Shown here one piece after another: positions 8,453 to 16,745 of a stretch of DNA of 38,710 nucleotides. The notes under the pieces were generated by a model. The model was not told the DNA's origin. It did not search any database and saw only the letters and a program-made list of their open reading frames with translations. Source of the stretch: an uncultured Gammaproteobacteria bacterium (GTDB lineage Bacteria > Pseudomonadota > Gammaproteobacteria > GCA-001735895); assembly GCA_947260025.1 (NCBI GenBank), contig CAMYON010000022.1:1-38710 (forward strand), written 5' to 3'. The position numbers and the translations under genes are program-made. Positions within the stretch are counted from its first letter, which is position 1; every line of letters starts with the position of its first letter.

Positions 8453-9269
8453 ATTGCGCATTGCCTGTGTCCAGAATACCGCGACGCGTGATATCGAGGC
8501 CAATGTCGACTGGGTCTGCGCGCGCATCGACGAGGCCGTTGCGGGCGGCGCCGAATTTATCGCGTTGCCGGAGACCGTTGGCCTGATCGAGCCGGTCAAC
8601 GAGCGGATTCCGGCGGCAACCTATAGTGAATCCGACGATATTGGTCTGGCGGCATTTCGCGGCAAGGCGCGCGAGCACGGCGTCATGCTGCTGGTCGGTT
8701 CGCAATTGATTCGCGAAGATGACAGGATTTTCAACCGCTGTTTCCTGCTCGATACCGTTGGTGAAATTCGTGCGCGCTACAACAAGCTCCACATGTTCGA
8801 TATCGAGCTGCAAAACGGCGAGGCTTACCGCGAATCGGACGCAATCGCGCCCGGTGACAAGGCCGTCGTTGTCGAAACCCCGTACGGCAGGCTGGGCTTG
8901 TCGATTTGTTACGACCTGCGTTTCGGCGCTCTTTACCGGGCACTGGCCCATGCCGGTGCCGAAATGATCACGATCCCGGCCGCATTTACCCAGACCACCG
9001 GCAAGGCACACTGGCATACGCTGGTACGGGCGCGCGCCATCGAGACCGGCGCGTTTATCATCGCTCCCAACCAGTGTGGTCATCACTGCGACAAGCGTTA
9101 CTCCTATGGCCATTCGCTGATCATCGATCCATGGGGTGAAATCCTGGCTGACGGTGGTCCCGAACCAGGCCTCGTCTATGCCGATATCGACCTCGACCGT
9201 GTCGCACAGGCGCGTAGCCGCATCCCCGCGCTCAGGAACGAGCGCAGCTTTACGCTGGAGCAGCAGTAG
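8445..9269 (+). CDS. Nitrilase-superfamily amidase, Nit1/deaminated glutathione amidase-like
   Basis: This 274-residue carbon-nitrogen hydrolase has the full catalytic triad E43 (ALPETVG), K114 (YNKLHMFD) and C155 (SICYDLRF). The surrounding segments PAAFTQTTGKAHW, RARAIETGAFIIAP and YGHSLIIDPWGE are those of the Nit1 branch, which hydrolyses deaminated glutathione and related alpha-keto amides as metabolite repair. An omega-amidase role on alpha-ketoglutaramate or alpha-ketosuccinamate is the main alternative. The ATG at 8445 lies within the last codons of ald, in another frame, giving an 8-bp overlap. The pairing with alanine dehydrogenase suggests a link to keto acid and amino nitrogen handling, but that is inference. 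No signal peptide is present, so the protein is cytoplasmic. Confidence 0.88.
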   Translation: MTELRIACVQNTATRDIEANVDWVCARIDEAVAGGAEFIALPETVGLIEPVNERIPAATYSESDDIGLAAFRGKAREHGVMLLVGSQLIREDDRIFNRCFLLDTVGEIRARYNKLHMFDIELQNGEAYRESDAIAPGDKAVVVETPYGRLGLSICYDLRFGALYRALAHAGAEMITIPAAFTQTTGKAHWHTLVRARAIETGAFIIAPNQCGHHCDKRYSYGHSLIIDPWGEILADGGPEPGLVYADIDLDRVAQARSRIPALRNERSFTLEQQ

Positions 9270-9284
9270 AGTATCCCGGGGTTC

Positions 9285-9466
9285 CTTCGAGGGGGTCAGA
9301 GCAAAAATTCCGGCACTATCGTGCCAACTGGATGAAAGGCCTGGGAATTTTTGGTCTGACCCCAGGCTTCGCAACGGCTAGACACTCGGGGTCAGACCAA
9401 AAACTTCAGACAGCTGTCTCCGGCTACCGTGCTATCAAAGCAGTTTTTGCTCTGACCCCCTCGAAG
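9285..9466. repeat. REP-type nested inverted repeat element (GGGGTCAGA family), possibly a MITE
   Basis: A perfect 23-bp inverted repeat bounds the element (9285-9307 and 9444-9466). Inside it lies a perfect 16-bp inverted repeat (9348-9363 and 9388-9403). All four copies share a GGGGTCAGA core followed by an A-rich stretch. Each half can also fold alone: 9292-9311 pairs with 9344-9363 and 9388-9403 pairs with 9444-9459, with one mismatch each. This architecture of two hairpins in opposite orientation is that of a REP doublet, of the sort mobilised by RAYT (IS200-like) transposases. No transposase lies nearby. It fills most of the 318-bp gap between the amidase gene and the formate dehydrogenase operon. 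The stems could also stop or protect transcripts. Confidence 0.82.
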
Positions 9467-9521
9467 CGACCTGGAACCTGCCAAACCAAAGGAACACGGA
9501 GAAACCCCTCAAAAGCTGTGG

Positions 9522-9552
9522 TTGCGCGGGGATGGGTCGGTTGTGGTATAAC
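9522..9552 (+). promoter_or_regulatory. Candidate sigma-70 promoter of the formate dehydrogenase operon
   Basis: An extended -10 element TGGTATAAC lies at 9544-9552, with a TTGCGC -35 candidate at 9522-9527 (19-bp spacer, longer than ideal). It predicts a start near 9559 and a leader of about 29 nt before the ATG at 9588, which has AGGAG just upstream. No FNR-type box was found here. Confidence 0.45.
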
Positions 9553-9587
9553 CTGTCTCCCGTTGTTTATTGATCCGACAGGAGCGC

Positions 9588-10124
9588 ATGGAAAAGCTGG
9601 AGCTCGACGATTTCGACCAGGCACTGCCCGACCATAAGAACCTGGCGGTCTTGATGGAAAAGCAGCCATCGTCGCACCCGTGGGCGGATTTCAAGTATGA
9701 AGCGCTCGGGGTCGTGGTGCGAAACGGTGACGAGGAAAAATCGGTTAACCAGGTCTACCACAACGGCGAGGTCGAGCAATTTCTGGTTACCGGGATGAGC
9801 CTGCAGCTTTATCCGGACGAGTGTGAAAGCTATTACCACAACCTGATGTCGCCCGAGCCGGGCTGTTTCATCGTCGCAAGCCAGCCCGAAGAATCCACTG
9901 AAATGCCGATGCCTTACCTGGTCTCGCTGAGTTTCGACGAAGTGCATGCCTATCTCGAGGGCGACGAGCAGATCTACTCGGTTCCCATTCCGCCAGAACT
10001 CTATCAATGGGCCGAAGCCTACGTGCTGACCCACTATGTCGCGATCAAGAAGACCAAGCGCAAGCTTAAGAACTGGCGCGAGACGGAGCGACCCGCAACA
10101 GATTCGGCTGACCGGAAATCATGA
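9588..10124 (+). CDS. DUF3305 domain protein of the formate dehydrogenase locus
   Basis: This is a 178-residue soluble protein with the conserved features PWADFKYEALGVVV, VYHNGEVEQFLVTG, LQLYPDECESYYHNL, PMPYLVSLSFDEVHAYLEGDE and PPELYQWAEAYVLTHY. I recognise this pattern as DUF3305, a family of unknown function nearly always encoded next to DUF3306 and formate dehydrogenase. The ATG at 9588, with AGGAG immediately before it, was preferred to a TTG at 9570. The 3' end overlaps the next gene by 4 bp (ATGA), showing coupling. A role in assembly or maturation of the enzyme is likely from context only. The C-terminus is basic (KKTKRKLKNWRE). Confidence 0.85.
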   Translation: MEKLELDDFDQALPDHKNLAVLMEKQPSSHPWADFKYEALGVVVRNGDEEKSVNQVYHNGEVEQFLVTGMSLQLYPDECESYYHNLMSPEPGCFIVASQPEESTEMPMPYLVSLSFDEVHAYLEGDEQIYSVPIPPELYQWAEAYVLTHYVAIKKTKRKLKNWRETERPATDSADRKS

Positions 10125-10705
10125 CCCTGGAAAGCAAGGAATCCGCGTTATCGCGCTGGTCGCGCCGCAAGCTCGAAGCCGAAAAGGGGATTCAGCCCGC
10201 CGATCTGAACCCGCCCGCCGAGATCGAGGCGGAGTCGTCCGCGCCTGCCGCGGAAAGTGAAACCAGGCCGGTGCTAACCGATGCCGACATGCCGGATATC
10301 GAATCGCTCGACGCGGACTCGGATTTCAGCGGCTTCATGTCGGAGGGCGTTAGCGACGAACTGCGTAACCTGGCGTTGCGCAAGCTGTTCAGAGCACCGG
10401 TTTTCAACATTCGCGACGGCCTTGACGAGTATGACGAGGATTACACCAGCTTCGAGAAACTGGGCGATATCGTCACCAGCGATATGAAGCACCGGATCGA
10501 AATGGAGGAACAGAAACTGCGCGAAAAACTCGCGGCCGAGAGCGAAGCGGCGGAAGACGAGATGGATGCGCTGGAGGAGATCGACGACGAGATGGATGCG
10601 CTGGAAGCGATCGACGACGAGGACGAGCGCGAGCAATCGAAGCTTAAGGTCGCCACGGCCGATCCCGAGGCTGTTCCCGACAAGGCGGTAGACGATGAGC
10701 AATAG
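10121..10705 (+). CDS. DUF3306 domain protein of the formate dehydrogenase locus
   Basis: This is a 194-residue soluble, strongly acidic protein. The N-terminal SALSRWSRRKLEAEKG, a proline-rich stretch, and the central LTDADMPDIESLDADSDFSGFMSEGVSDELRNLALRKLF-type segment with FNIRDGLDEYDEDY are typical of DUF3306. The family has no known activity but travels with DUF3305 in formate dehydrogenase operons. The C-terminal third is low in complexity and contains a duplicated DEMDALEEIDDEMDALEAID unit. The gene overlaps DUF3305 by 4 bp and the ferredoxin gene by 11 bp, so the three are probably made in fixed ratio. An accessory or chaperone role is inferred from context. Confidence 0.85.
   Translation: MTLESKESALSRWSRRKLEAEKGIQPADLNPPAEIEAESSAPAAESETRPVLTDADMPDIESLDADSDFSGFMSEGVSDELRNLALRKLFRAPVFNIRDGLDEYDEDYTSFEKLGDIVTSDMKHRIEMEEQKLREKLAAESEAAEDEMDALEEIDDEMDALEAIDDEDEREQSKLKVATADPEAVPDKAVDDEQ
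10556..10615 (+). repeat. Two tandem 30-bp units inside the DUF3306 gene
   Basis: Units 10556-10585 and 10586-10615 differ at only a few bases and each encode DEMDALE(E/A)ID. Part of a third unit follows at 10616. Copy number could change by slippage without altering the frame. Confidence 0.8.
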
Positions 10706-12260
10706 TGAAGCCCGGCAACGTGCGCTCGAAGTGCTGACCGCTTTCGAGTTGCAGCCCACCAGCCTGGTTACCTACCGCTCGACAGGTAAGATAATCGCTC
10801 TCGGTGATGAGGCGCTGCTGGATAAATGCAATGACTTGCCGGCCTCGCTCGATATCACCCGGGTTTCGTCCGACGGCGGCGAGATCCAGGTTGACGGCCA
10901 CCTCGGTGCCTATAACGTCAGCGTTACCGACCCGCAGGGCAACGTTGTCGCGAATCGAGCGGACGCGGTGCTGGATCTCAATCAAAACCCGGCGCTGAGG
11001 CGCGAAATGTTGCCGCCGGGATACTTCCATGCGCCACCGGCGGAATGGGAGCGACTGGCGCTGGTTGATGAGCTCGAGGGCCTGACGGGCGAATTCCAGA
11101 AACCGAAATATTTTGACTACGATCCGTCGATTTGCGCGCATGGCGTCAACGGCAAGACCGTCTGTACCAAATGTATCGACGCCTGCCCGGCCGAGGCGAT
11201 TGTGAGCCTCGGTGAGCGTATCGACGTCAATCCCAACCTGTGCCAGGGTGGCGGCACCTGTACCACGGTATGCCCGTCGGGCGCTATTCGTTATCTCTAC
11301 CCGAACCTGCGAGATAGCGGAAAACGACTGCGCGATGCGCTCGACGCCTATCGCGAACAGGGCGGCAGTCGGCCCATCGTGATGTTTCACGGCGAAAACC
11401 TGTCACCGGATCACTATTTGCAGGCCTACGACAACGTATTACCAATCCCGGTCGAGGAACTCGGTAGCGTGGGCATGGATTTATGCCTGTCGGCGCTGGC
11501 CTACGGCGCAATGCAGGTGGTTTTGCTGGCCGACGAGGAAGTGCCCCGGAGTTCGTTGCTGAGTTTACGGCAGCAGCTCGACTGGCTGCACGCGGTTATA
11601 TCCGAGCTGGGCCTCGGCTCCGCCTACATCACGATTTGCCAGAGCGAGGCGGCGCTACCCGAGGTCGACGACGGCAAGATCGCCCGTGCCGCGATTCATG
11701 ATATGCCGCCGCTGAAGCGTAACGCGGTATTCCAGTCGCTCGATCACCTCGTTGCCGAGCTGCGTCCCGAGGCCGAACTCGTCAGGCTGCCCGATTCGGC
11801 GCCTTTCGGCGAGGTCGCTATCGATGCGCAAAAATGCACGCTGTGCATGGCCTGTGTCGGCGCCTGTCCGGGGCGTGCACTGCAGGATGGTTCGAATCGC
11901 GAAGTGCCCGAGGTATTCTTTATCGAGAGTAACTGCCTGCAGTGCGGCGCCTGCGTGCAGACCTGTCCCGAGGATGCGGTGTCGCTCGCGCCGCGCATGC
12001 TGTTCGATCGCGAAAAGCGTAATCGCTCGCGCGCGCTCAATCGCGATACCCCGTTTGCCTGCATCGCCTGCGGTAAACCGTTTGCACCGACTTCGGTGAT
12101 CAACAAAATGCAGGACAAGCTGAAAGATCACTACATGTTCGGTAGCCAGCGAGCGCTCGACCGACTGAAGATGTGCGACGATTGCCGGGTCGCCGATATC
12201 GTGCAGGATCCGGACGCCATGGGTGGGCAGTTTGACCCGTCGAAAGGCTTCCGCCAGTAG
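10695..12260 (+). CDS. Polyferredoxin with four 4Fe-4S motifs, formate dehydrogenase locus
   Basis: This is a 521-residue soluble protein. Two cysteine sets occur early (C157, C160, C164 and C183, C189, C193, with C147 nearby). Two classical ferredoxin motifs occur late (C381, C384, C387, C391 and C414, C417, C420, C424). Between them, about 225-330, lies a non-cysteine alpha/beta region. Near the C-terminus, two CxxC pairs (C456/C459 and C494/C497) look like a zinc ribbon. Proteins of this build lie between DUF3306 and the TorD-like chaperone in many formate dehydrogenase loci. Electron transfer on the cytoplasmic side or cofactor assembly is plausible, as no export signal is present. The start at 10695 overlaps the preceding gene. 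The exact partner is unknown. Confidence 0.85.
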   Translation: MSNSEARQRALEVLTAFELQPTSLVTYRSTGKIIALGDEALLDKCNDLPASLDITRVSSDGGEIQVDGHLGAYNVSVTDPQGNVVANRADAVLDLNQNPALRREMLPPGYFHAPPAEWERLALVDELEGLTGEFQKPKYFDYDPSICAHGVNGKTVCTKCIDACPAEAIVSLGERIDVNPNLCQGGGTCTTVCPSGAIRYLYPNLRDSGKRLRDALDAYREQGGSRPIVMFHGENLSPDHYLQAYDNVLPIPVEELGSVGMDLCLSALAYGAMQVVLLADEEVPRSSLLSLRQQLDWLHAVISELGLGSAYITICQSEAALPEVDDGKIARAAIHDMPPLKRNAVFQSLDHLVAELRPEAELVRLPDSAPFGEVAIDAQKCTLCMACVGACPGRALQDGSNREVPEVFFIESNCLQCGACVQTCPEDAVSLAPRMLFDREKRNRSRALNRDTPFACIACGKPFAPTSVINKMQDKLKDHYMFGSQRALDRLKMCDDCRVADIVQDPDAMGGQFDPSKGFRQ

Positions 12261-12284
12261 ATATAACCCTGAAGAGAGACCCAG

Positions 12285-12884
12285 ATGCCAGCCGCAGACG
12301 AGATCATTGAAAACGAACAGCGTTACCGGGCTTCCGCCTACAGCCTGCTGGCGGCGTTACTGCGAGCGGCGCCGAATCAGGCGCTGCTGGATCACCTGAC
12401 CAGGCTGTCACCGTCCGGTGATGCCGAGCCGGATGCGCTGAGCGAGGCCATGGCGCAACTCGCGGCGACGGCCGACAAGTTTGATCCGGATCAACTGGAA
12501 GACGAATATAACAATCTTTTTATCGGCATCGGCAAGGGTGAAGTGGTACCTTATGGGTCCTGGTATTTGACAGGTTTTCTGATGGAAAAACCTTTGAGCG
12601 ACCTGCGCGACGACTTGAAGCAGCTCGGTTTCGAGCGCAACGATGATGTACGTGAACCAGAGGACCACGCAGCCGCGATTTTTGAAGTTTTTTCTGTTAT
12701 GATCAACGACGCTTCCGGCCTTACCGAACAGCAGAGTTTCTTCGAAAAACACATGAAACCATGGCTGGGACGTTTTTTTGCAGATCTGGGCAACGCCCGA
12801 TCAGCCGATTTTTATAAACCCGTCGCGCAGTTTGGCGCGGCCTTTATCGATCTGGAGCAAGCCTACCTTTCGATGCGCAGTTAA
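12285..12884 (+). CDS. TorD/DmsD-family molecular chaperone
   Basis: This is a 199-residue all-helical cytoplasmic protein. Conserved segments are YRASAYSLLAALLRAAP, EDEYNNLFIGIGKGEVVPYGSWYLTGFLMEKPL, the aspartate-rich REPEDHAAAIFEVF and FFEKHMKPWLGRFFADL. They match TorD-type redox enzyme maturation proteins, which bind the Tat leader and apo form of molybdopterin enzymes and hold them back until cofactor is inserted. Its place two genes before the Tat-dependent catalytic subunit points to FdhA as the client. The start at 12285 follows a GAAGAGAGA purine stretch. A 24-bp gap separates it from the ferredoxin gene. Confidence 0.9.
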   Translation: MPAADEIIENEQRYRASAYSLLAALLRAAPNQALLDHLTRLSPSGDAEPDALSEAMAQLAATADKFDPDQLEDEYNNLFIGIGKGEVVPYGSWYLTGFLMEKPLSDLRDDLKQLGFERNDDVREPEDHAAAIFEVFSVMINDASGLTEQQSFFEKHMKPWLGRFFADLGNARSADFYKPVAQFGAAFIDLEQAYLSMRS

Positions 12885-12928
12885 CAATCCGTACAACCGA
12901 TCTCTATTACCCTGTGGAGGAGAAACAC

Positions 12929-13135
12929 GTGAAAAAGAAGAGCCAACCCAAGGATCAGGAACGCAGAGAATTTATAAAGAAGTCCACCCTCGTGGGAGCA
13001 GGTGTGGCAGCCACGACCATGGCCAGTACCAGCGCCATTGCCGAAATCAGCGGTGAAACCGCCGAAAAACCAGTTCAGAAGGGTTACCAGCTAACCCAGC
13101 ACGTCCTCGACTATTACAAGTCGGCCGACATTTAA
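12929..13135 (+). CDS. Small Tat-signal protein of the formate dehydrogenase region
   Basis: This is a 68-residue protein with a twin-arginine leader (RREFIKKS) and a hydrophobic stretch ending in ASTSAIAE. Only about 35 residues follow, closing with KGYQLTQHVLDYYKSADI. It matches the small formate dehydrogenase region Tat target family, of unknown function. The family precedes the catalytic subunit gene, as here. The GTG at 12929 was chosen because GGAGGAG lies ideally upstream; the in-frame GTG at 12914 is part of that ribosome site. It may help the export or assembly of the enzyme, which is inference. Confidence 0.85.
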   Translation: MKKKSQPKDQERREFIKKSTLVGAGVAATTMASTSAIAEISGETAEKPVQKGYQLTQHVLDYYKSADI

Positions 13136-13150
13136 CCTGGGGGGTAAATC

Positions 13151-16045
13151 ATGAAGAAACTAACCAAGACATCCAGTGCGGTCGGTAAAGATACTGCCGT
13201 CAAGCCGGGCAAGGCCCTGCCAGACGCGATTTCACGCCGTACCTTTTTAAGAAACTCGAGCCTGATGGCCGGGGGTGCGGCGCTCGCAACCGGGGTAACA
13301 CCGGTCATGATGAAGAAGGCCGATGCGGCCGTTGCAACGACTCCGGGCGGCAAGATCGACGAAGTGAAGACGATTTGCACCCACTGTTCGGTCGGTTGCG
13401 GCATCATCGCGGAGGTTCAAAACGGCGTCTGGACAGGGCAGGAGCCAGCCTTCGATCATCCGTTCAACAAGGGCGCGCATTGCTCCAAGGGTGCCGCGAT
13501 TCGCGAACACGGGCATGGCGAACGCCGCCTGAAGTATCCCACCAAGCTGGTCGACGGCAAGTGGAAGAAAGTGTCCTGGGACGAGGCGATCAACGAAATC
13601 GGCGACAAGATGCTCGAGATACGCGAAAAATCGGGTCCCGACTCGGTGTTCTGGCTGGGTTCCGCCAAGCACAACAACGAACAGGCCTACCTGTTCCGCA
13701 AATTTGCCGCGATGTGGGGTACCAACAATGTCGATCACCAGGCGCGCATCTGTCACTCGACTACGGTAGCCGGGGTAGCCAATACCTGGGGTTACGGGGC
13801 GATGACCAACTCCTACAACGACATCCATAATTCGAAATCGATCCTGTTGATCGGTTCCAACCCCACCGAGGCGCACCCGGTCTCGCTGCAGCACATCTTC
13901 AAGGCAAAAGAAGAGAATAACGCGCCGGTTATCGTTATCGACCCGCGTTATACCCGTACCGCGGCCCACGCCGATCATTTCCTGCGTATCCGGCCCGGAA
14001 CCGACGTCGGCATCATCTGGGGCATGATGTGGCACATCTTCGAAAACGGCTGGGAGGATAAGGAATTCATCCGTCAGCGCGTTTACGGAATGGACGAGGT
14101 CATGGCCGAGGTCAAGAAGTGGAATCCGAAGGAAGTCGAGAACGTTACCGGCGTGCCCGAAGAACAGGTTTTTGCCGCCGCCAAGGCGATGGCCGATAAC
14201 CGTCCCGGCACCTTCATCTGGTGTATGGGCGGAACCCAGCACACCATCGGTAATAATAACACCCGCGCCTACTGCGCATTCCAGCTAGCGCTCGGCAACA
14301 TGGGCGTGTCCGGCGGCGGCGCCAATATTTTCCGCGGCCACGACAACGTGCAGGGTGCGACCGATCTGGGCGTACTGTCCAACACGCTGCCGGGTTATTA
14401 CGGCCTGTCGGCGGGTTCGTGGAAGCACTGGTCGCGAGTTTGGGGCCTGGACTACGAGTGGATCAAGGGCCAGTTCGACAGCGGCAGTTACGAGCAGAGC
14501 AAGGGCAAGGACGTGCACGTCATGAACACCAAGGGCATCCCGGTTTCGCGCTGGATCGACGGTGTGCTCGAGACTCCTGAAAACGTCGCGCAAAAAGACA
14601 GCCTCAAGGCGATGCTGTTCTGGGGCCACGCGCCCAACAGCCAGACCCGCGGCGTCGAGCAGAAAAAGGCGATGGAAGCGCTCGAGATGATGGTCATCAT
14701 CGATCCGTATCCAACGGCCTCCGCGGTCATGCCTGACCGTAAGGACGGGGTCTACCTGCTGCCGGCGTCCACCCAGATGGAAACCTACGGTTCGGTAACC
14801 GCTTCCAACCGCTCTATCCAGTGGCGTTCGAAAGTCATCGATCCGCTGTTCGAGTCGCTTCCCGATCACGTCATCATGTACAAGCTGGCGAAGAAACTCG
14901 GCGTTGCCGACCAGATGTTCAAGAATATCAAGGTCGAAAACGACGAGCCGCTGATCGAGGACGTGCTGCGCGAAATCAACAGCGGCATGTGGACCATCGG
15001 TTATACCGGTCAGAGCCCGGAGCGTCTGAAAAATCACCAGGAACACTGGGGCACCTTCGACTACACCAGTCTCAAGGCAGAGGGCGGCCCCGCCGACGGC
15101 GATTTCTATGGCTTGCCCTGGCCTTCCTGGGGTACGGCGGAAATGAACCATCCAGGCACGCCGAATCTATACGATACGTCGAAACCGGTGGCCGAGGGCG
15201 GATTGACCTTCAGGGCGCGATTCGGTGTCGAACGCAACGGTACCAACCTGCTCGCCGAGGGATCTTTCAGCAAGGGCTCCGATATCAAGGACGGTTATCC
15301 TGAATTCAGCCACGAGGTATTGAAAAAACTCGGCTGGTGGAACGATCTGACTCCAGAAGAGCAGCAGGCGGCCGAGGGCAAGAACTGGAAAACCGACCTC
15401 TCGGGCGGCATCCAGCGCGTTGCCATCAAGCACGGCTGCTCGCCGTTCGGTAACGCCAAGGCGCGCGCCATGGTCTGGACCTTCCCGGATCCGGTGCCCA
15501 TCCATCGCGAGCCTCTGTATACCTCGCGGCGCGATCTTGTCGAGAAGTATCCGACATACGAGGACCGCAAGTCGTTTTGGCGGCTGCCGACGCGGTACAA
15601 GTCGATCCAGGCGATCGATTACAGCGGAGATTACCCGATCATCCTGACCTCGGGCCGACTGGTCGAATACGAGGGTGGTGGTGATGAAACGCGCTCTAAC
15701 AAGTGGCTGGCCGAACTGCAGCAGGACATGTTCGTTGAAATCCATCCGCGTGACGCCAATAACGCCGGCATCAAGGATGGCGACGATGTCTGGGTCGAAG
15801 GGGCCGAGTCCGCCAAGGTCAAGGTCAAGGCGATGGTGACGCGGCGCGTGGGGTCCGGAGTGGCCTTCATGCCGTTCCACTTTGCCGGGCATTTCCAGGG
15901 CAAGGACCTGCGGGACAAGTACCCGGAGGGTGCCGACCCATACGTTCTTGGTGAGGCGGCCAACACCGCATTTACCTATGGCTACGATTCGGTGACGCAG
16001 ATGCAGGAATCGAAATGCAGCCTTTGTCGTATTACAAAAGCTTGA
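13151..16045 (+). CDS. fdhA: Formate dehydrogenase catalytic subunit (molybdopterin, Tat-exported)
   Basis: This 964-residue molybdopterin oxidoreductase oxidises formate to CO2 at a bis-MGD molybdenum or tungsten centre, probably in the periplasm. A Tat leader (SRRTFLRNS, residues 28-36, then a hydrophobic run) is followed by the 4Fe-4S motif C76, C79, C83, C111. The metal ligand is C201 in RICHSTT with adjacent H202. This is a cysteine enzyme rather than a selenocysteine enzyme, as no in-frame TGA occurs. The MGD-binding C-terminal domain spans about 825-950 (LTSGRLVEYEGGGDETRS, VAFMPFHFAGH). The extreme C-terminus has an extra CSLC pair. ATG at 13151 follows a G-rich ribosome site. The Fe-S and cytochrome b subunits come next, so it is a quinone-linked respiratory enzyme. 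Confidence 0.96.
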   Translation: MKKLTKTSSAVGKDTAVKPGKALPDAISRRTFLRNSSLMAGGAALATGVTPVMMKKADAAVATTPGGKIDEVKTICTHCSVGCGIIAEVQNGVWTGQEPAFDHPFNKGAHCSKGAAIREHGHGERRLKYPTKLVDGKWKKVSWDEAINEIGDKMLEIREKSGPDSVFWLGSAKHNNEQAYLFRKFAAMWGTNNVDHQARICHSTTVAGVANTWGYGAMTNSYNDIHNSKSILLIGSNPTEAHPVSLQHIFKAKEENNAPVIVIDPRYTRTAAHADHFLRIRPGTDVGIIWGMMWHIFENGWEDKEFIRQRVYGMDEVMAEVKKWNPKEVENVTGVPEEQVFAAAKAMADNRPGTFIWCMGGTQHTIGNNNTRAYCAFQLALGNMGVSGGGANIFRGHDNVQGATDLGVLSNTLPGYYGLSAGSWKHWSRVWGLDYEWIKGQFDSGSYEQSKGKDVHVMNTKGIPVSRWIDGVLETPENVAQKDSLKAMLFWGHAPNSQTRGVEQKKAMEALEMMVIIDPYPTASAVMPDRKDGVYLLPASTQMETYGSVTASNRSIQWRSKVIDPLFESLPDHVIMYKLAKKLGVADQMFKNIKVENDEPLIEDVLREINSGMWTIGYTGQSPERLKNHQEHWGTFDYTSLKAEGGPADGDFYGLPWPSWGTAEMNHPGTPNLYDTSKPVAEGGLTFRARFGVERNGTNLLAEGSFSKGSDIKDGYPEFSHEVLKKLGWWNDLTPEEQQAAEGKNWKTDLSGGIQRVAIKHGCSPFGNAKARAMVWTFPDPVPIHREPLYTSRRDLVEKYPTYEDRKSFWRLPTRYKSIQAIDYSGDYPIILTSGRLVEYEGGGDETRSNKWLAELQQDMFVEIHPRDANNAGIKDGDDVWVEGAESAKVKVKAMVTRRVGSGVAFMPFHFAGHFQGKDLRDKYPEGADPYVLGEAANTAFTYGYDSVTQMQESKCSLCRITKA

Positions 16046-16062
16046 GCAGGGGGAATTGAAAA

Positions 16063-16650
16063 ATGGCTAGAATGAAATTCTTTTGTGATGCAGAGCGCTG
16101 CATCGAGTGTAACGCCTGTGTAACCGCCTGCAAAAACGAGCATGAAGTGCCGTGGGGCGTCAATCGTCGCCGCGTCGTGACCATCAAGGACGGTGAGCAG
16201 GGTGAGCGGTCGTTATCGGTCGCCTGTATGCACTGCTCGGATGCGCCATGTGCAACGGTTTGTCCGGTGGATTGTTTTTACACCACCGGTGACGGCATCG
16301 TGCTGCACGACAAGGACATCTGCATCGGCTGCGGTTACTGTTTTTACGCCTGTCCTTTCGGCGCGCCTCAGTTCCCTGAGGATGCGGCTTTCGCCTCGCG
16401 CGGCAAGATGGACAAGTGCACCTTCTGCGCCGGCGGCCCGGAAGACGACCATACTTCGGACGAGTACAAGAAGTACGGCCGTAACCGCCTGTCCGAAGGC
16501 AAGCTGCCGCTGTGCGCCGAGATGTGCGCTACCAAGGCCCTGCTTGCCGGGGATGCCGACGTGGTTGCGGATATTTATCGCAAACGCATCATCAACCGCG
16601 GTTCCAGCGCCTTTAACTGGGGCGTCAACGACCTCAACCTGGGGGGTTAA
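16063..16650 (+). CDS. fdhB: Formate dehydrogenase Fe-S (beta) subunit
   Basis: This is a 195-residue ferredoxin-like subunit with four 4Fe-4S cysteine groups. The first is CIECNACVTACKNEH, then CMHCSDAPCATVCP, then CIGCGYCFYACPFG, and last CTFC with a distant CAEMC that completes the two-part set. It passes electrons from the catalytic subunit to the cytochrome b. Unlike E. coli FdnH it has no C-terminal membrane helix. It also has no signal of its own and is probably carried out with the Tat-exported partner. It starts 17 bp after fdhA with a GGGGGA ribosome site. Confidence 0.95.
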   Translation: MARMKFFCDAERCIECNACVTACKNEHEVPWGVNRRRVVTIKDGEQGERSLSVACMHCSDAPCATVCPVDCFYTTGDGIVLHDKDICIGCGYCFYACPFGAPQFPEDAAFASRGKMDKCTFCAGGPEDDHTSDEYKKYGRNRLSEGKLPLCAEMCATKALLAGDADVVADIYRKRIINRGSSAFNWGVNDLNLGG

Positions 16651-16694
16651 ACCCCGCAGCGCGGTCACGCAACTCGATACAGGGAAGTATCGGG
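16643..16694 (+). other. Two small RNA hairpins in the fdhB-fdhC gap
   Basis: GGGGTTAAACCCC (16643-16655) spans the fdhB stop codon. A second stem, CGATAC with GTATCG around a 6-nt loop (16675-16692), extends by a GU and a CG pair. Neither has a following T run, so they are not terminators. They may affect mRNA stability or the ratio between subunits. Confidence 0.35.
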
Positions 16695-16745
16695 TGTACC
16701 GCGATGGATGCAGGCTGTAAAACGACAATCAGAAGGGTAAATGGG

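Noticed and set aside
13151-16045. Selenocysteine formate dehydrogenase
   Set aside because: The metal ligand position is a TGT/TGC cysteine codon (C201), and there is no in-frame TGA or need for one.
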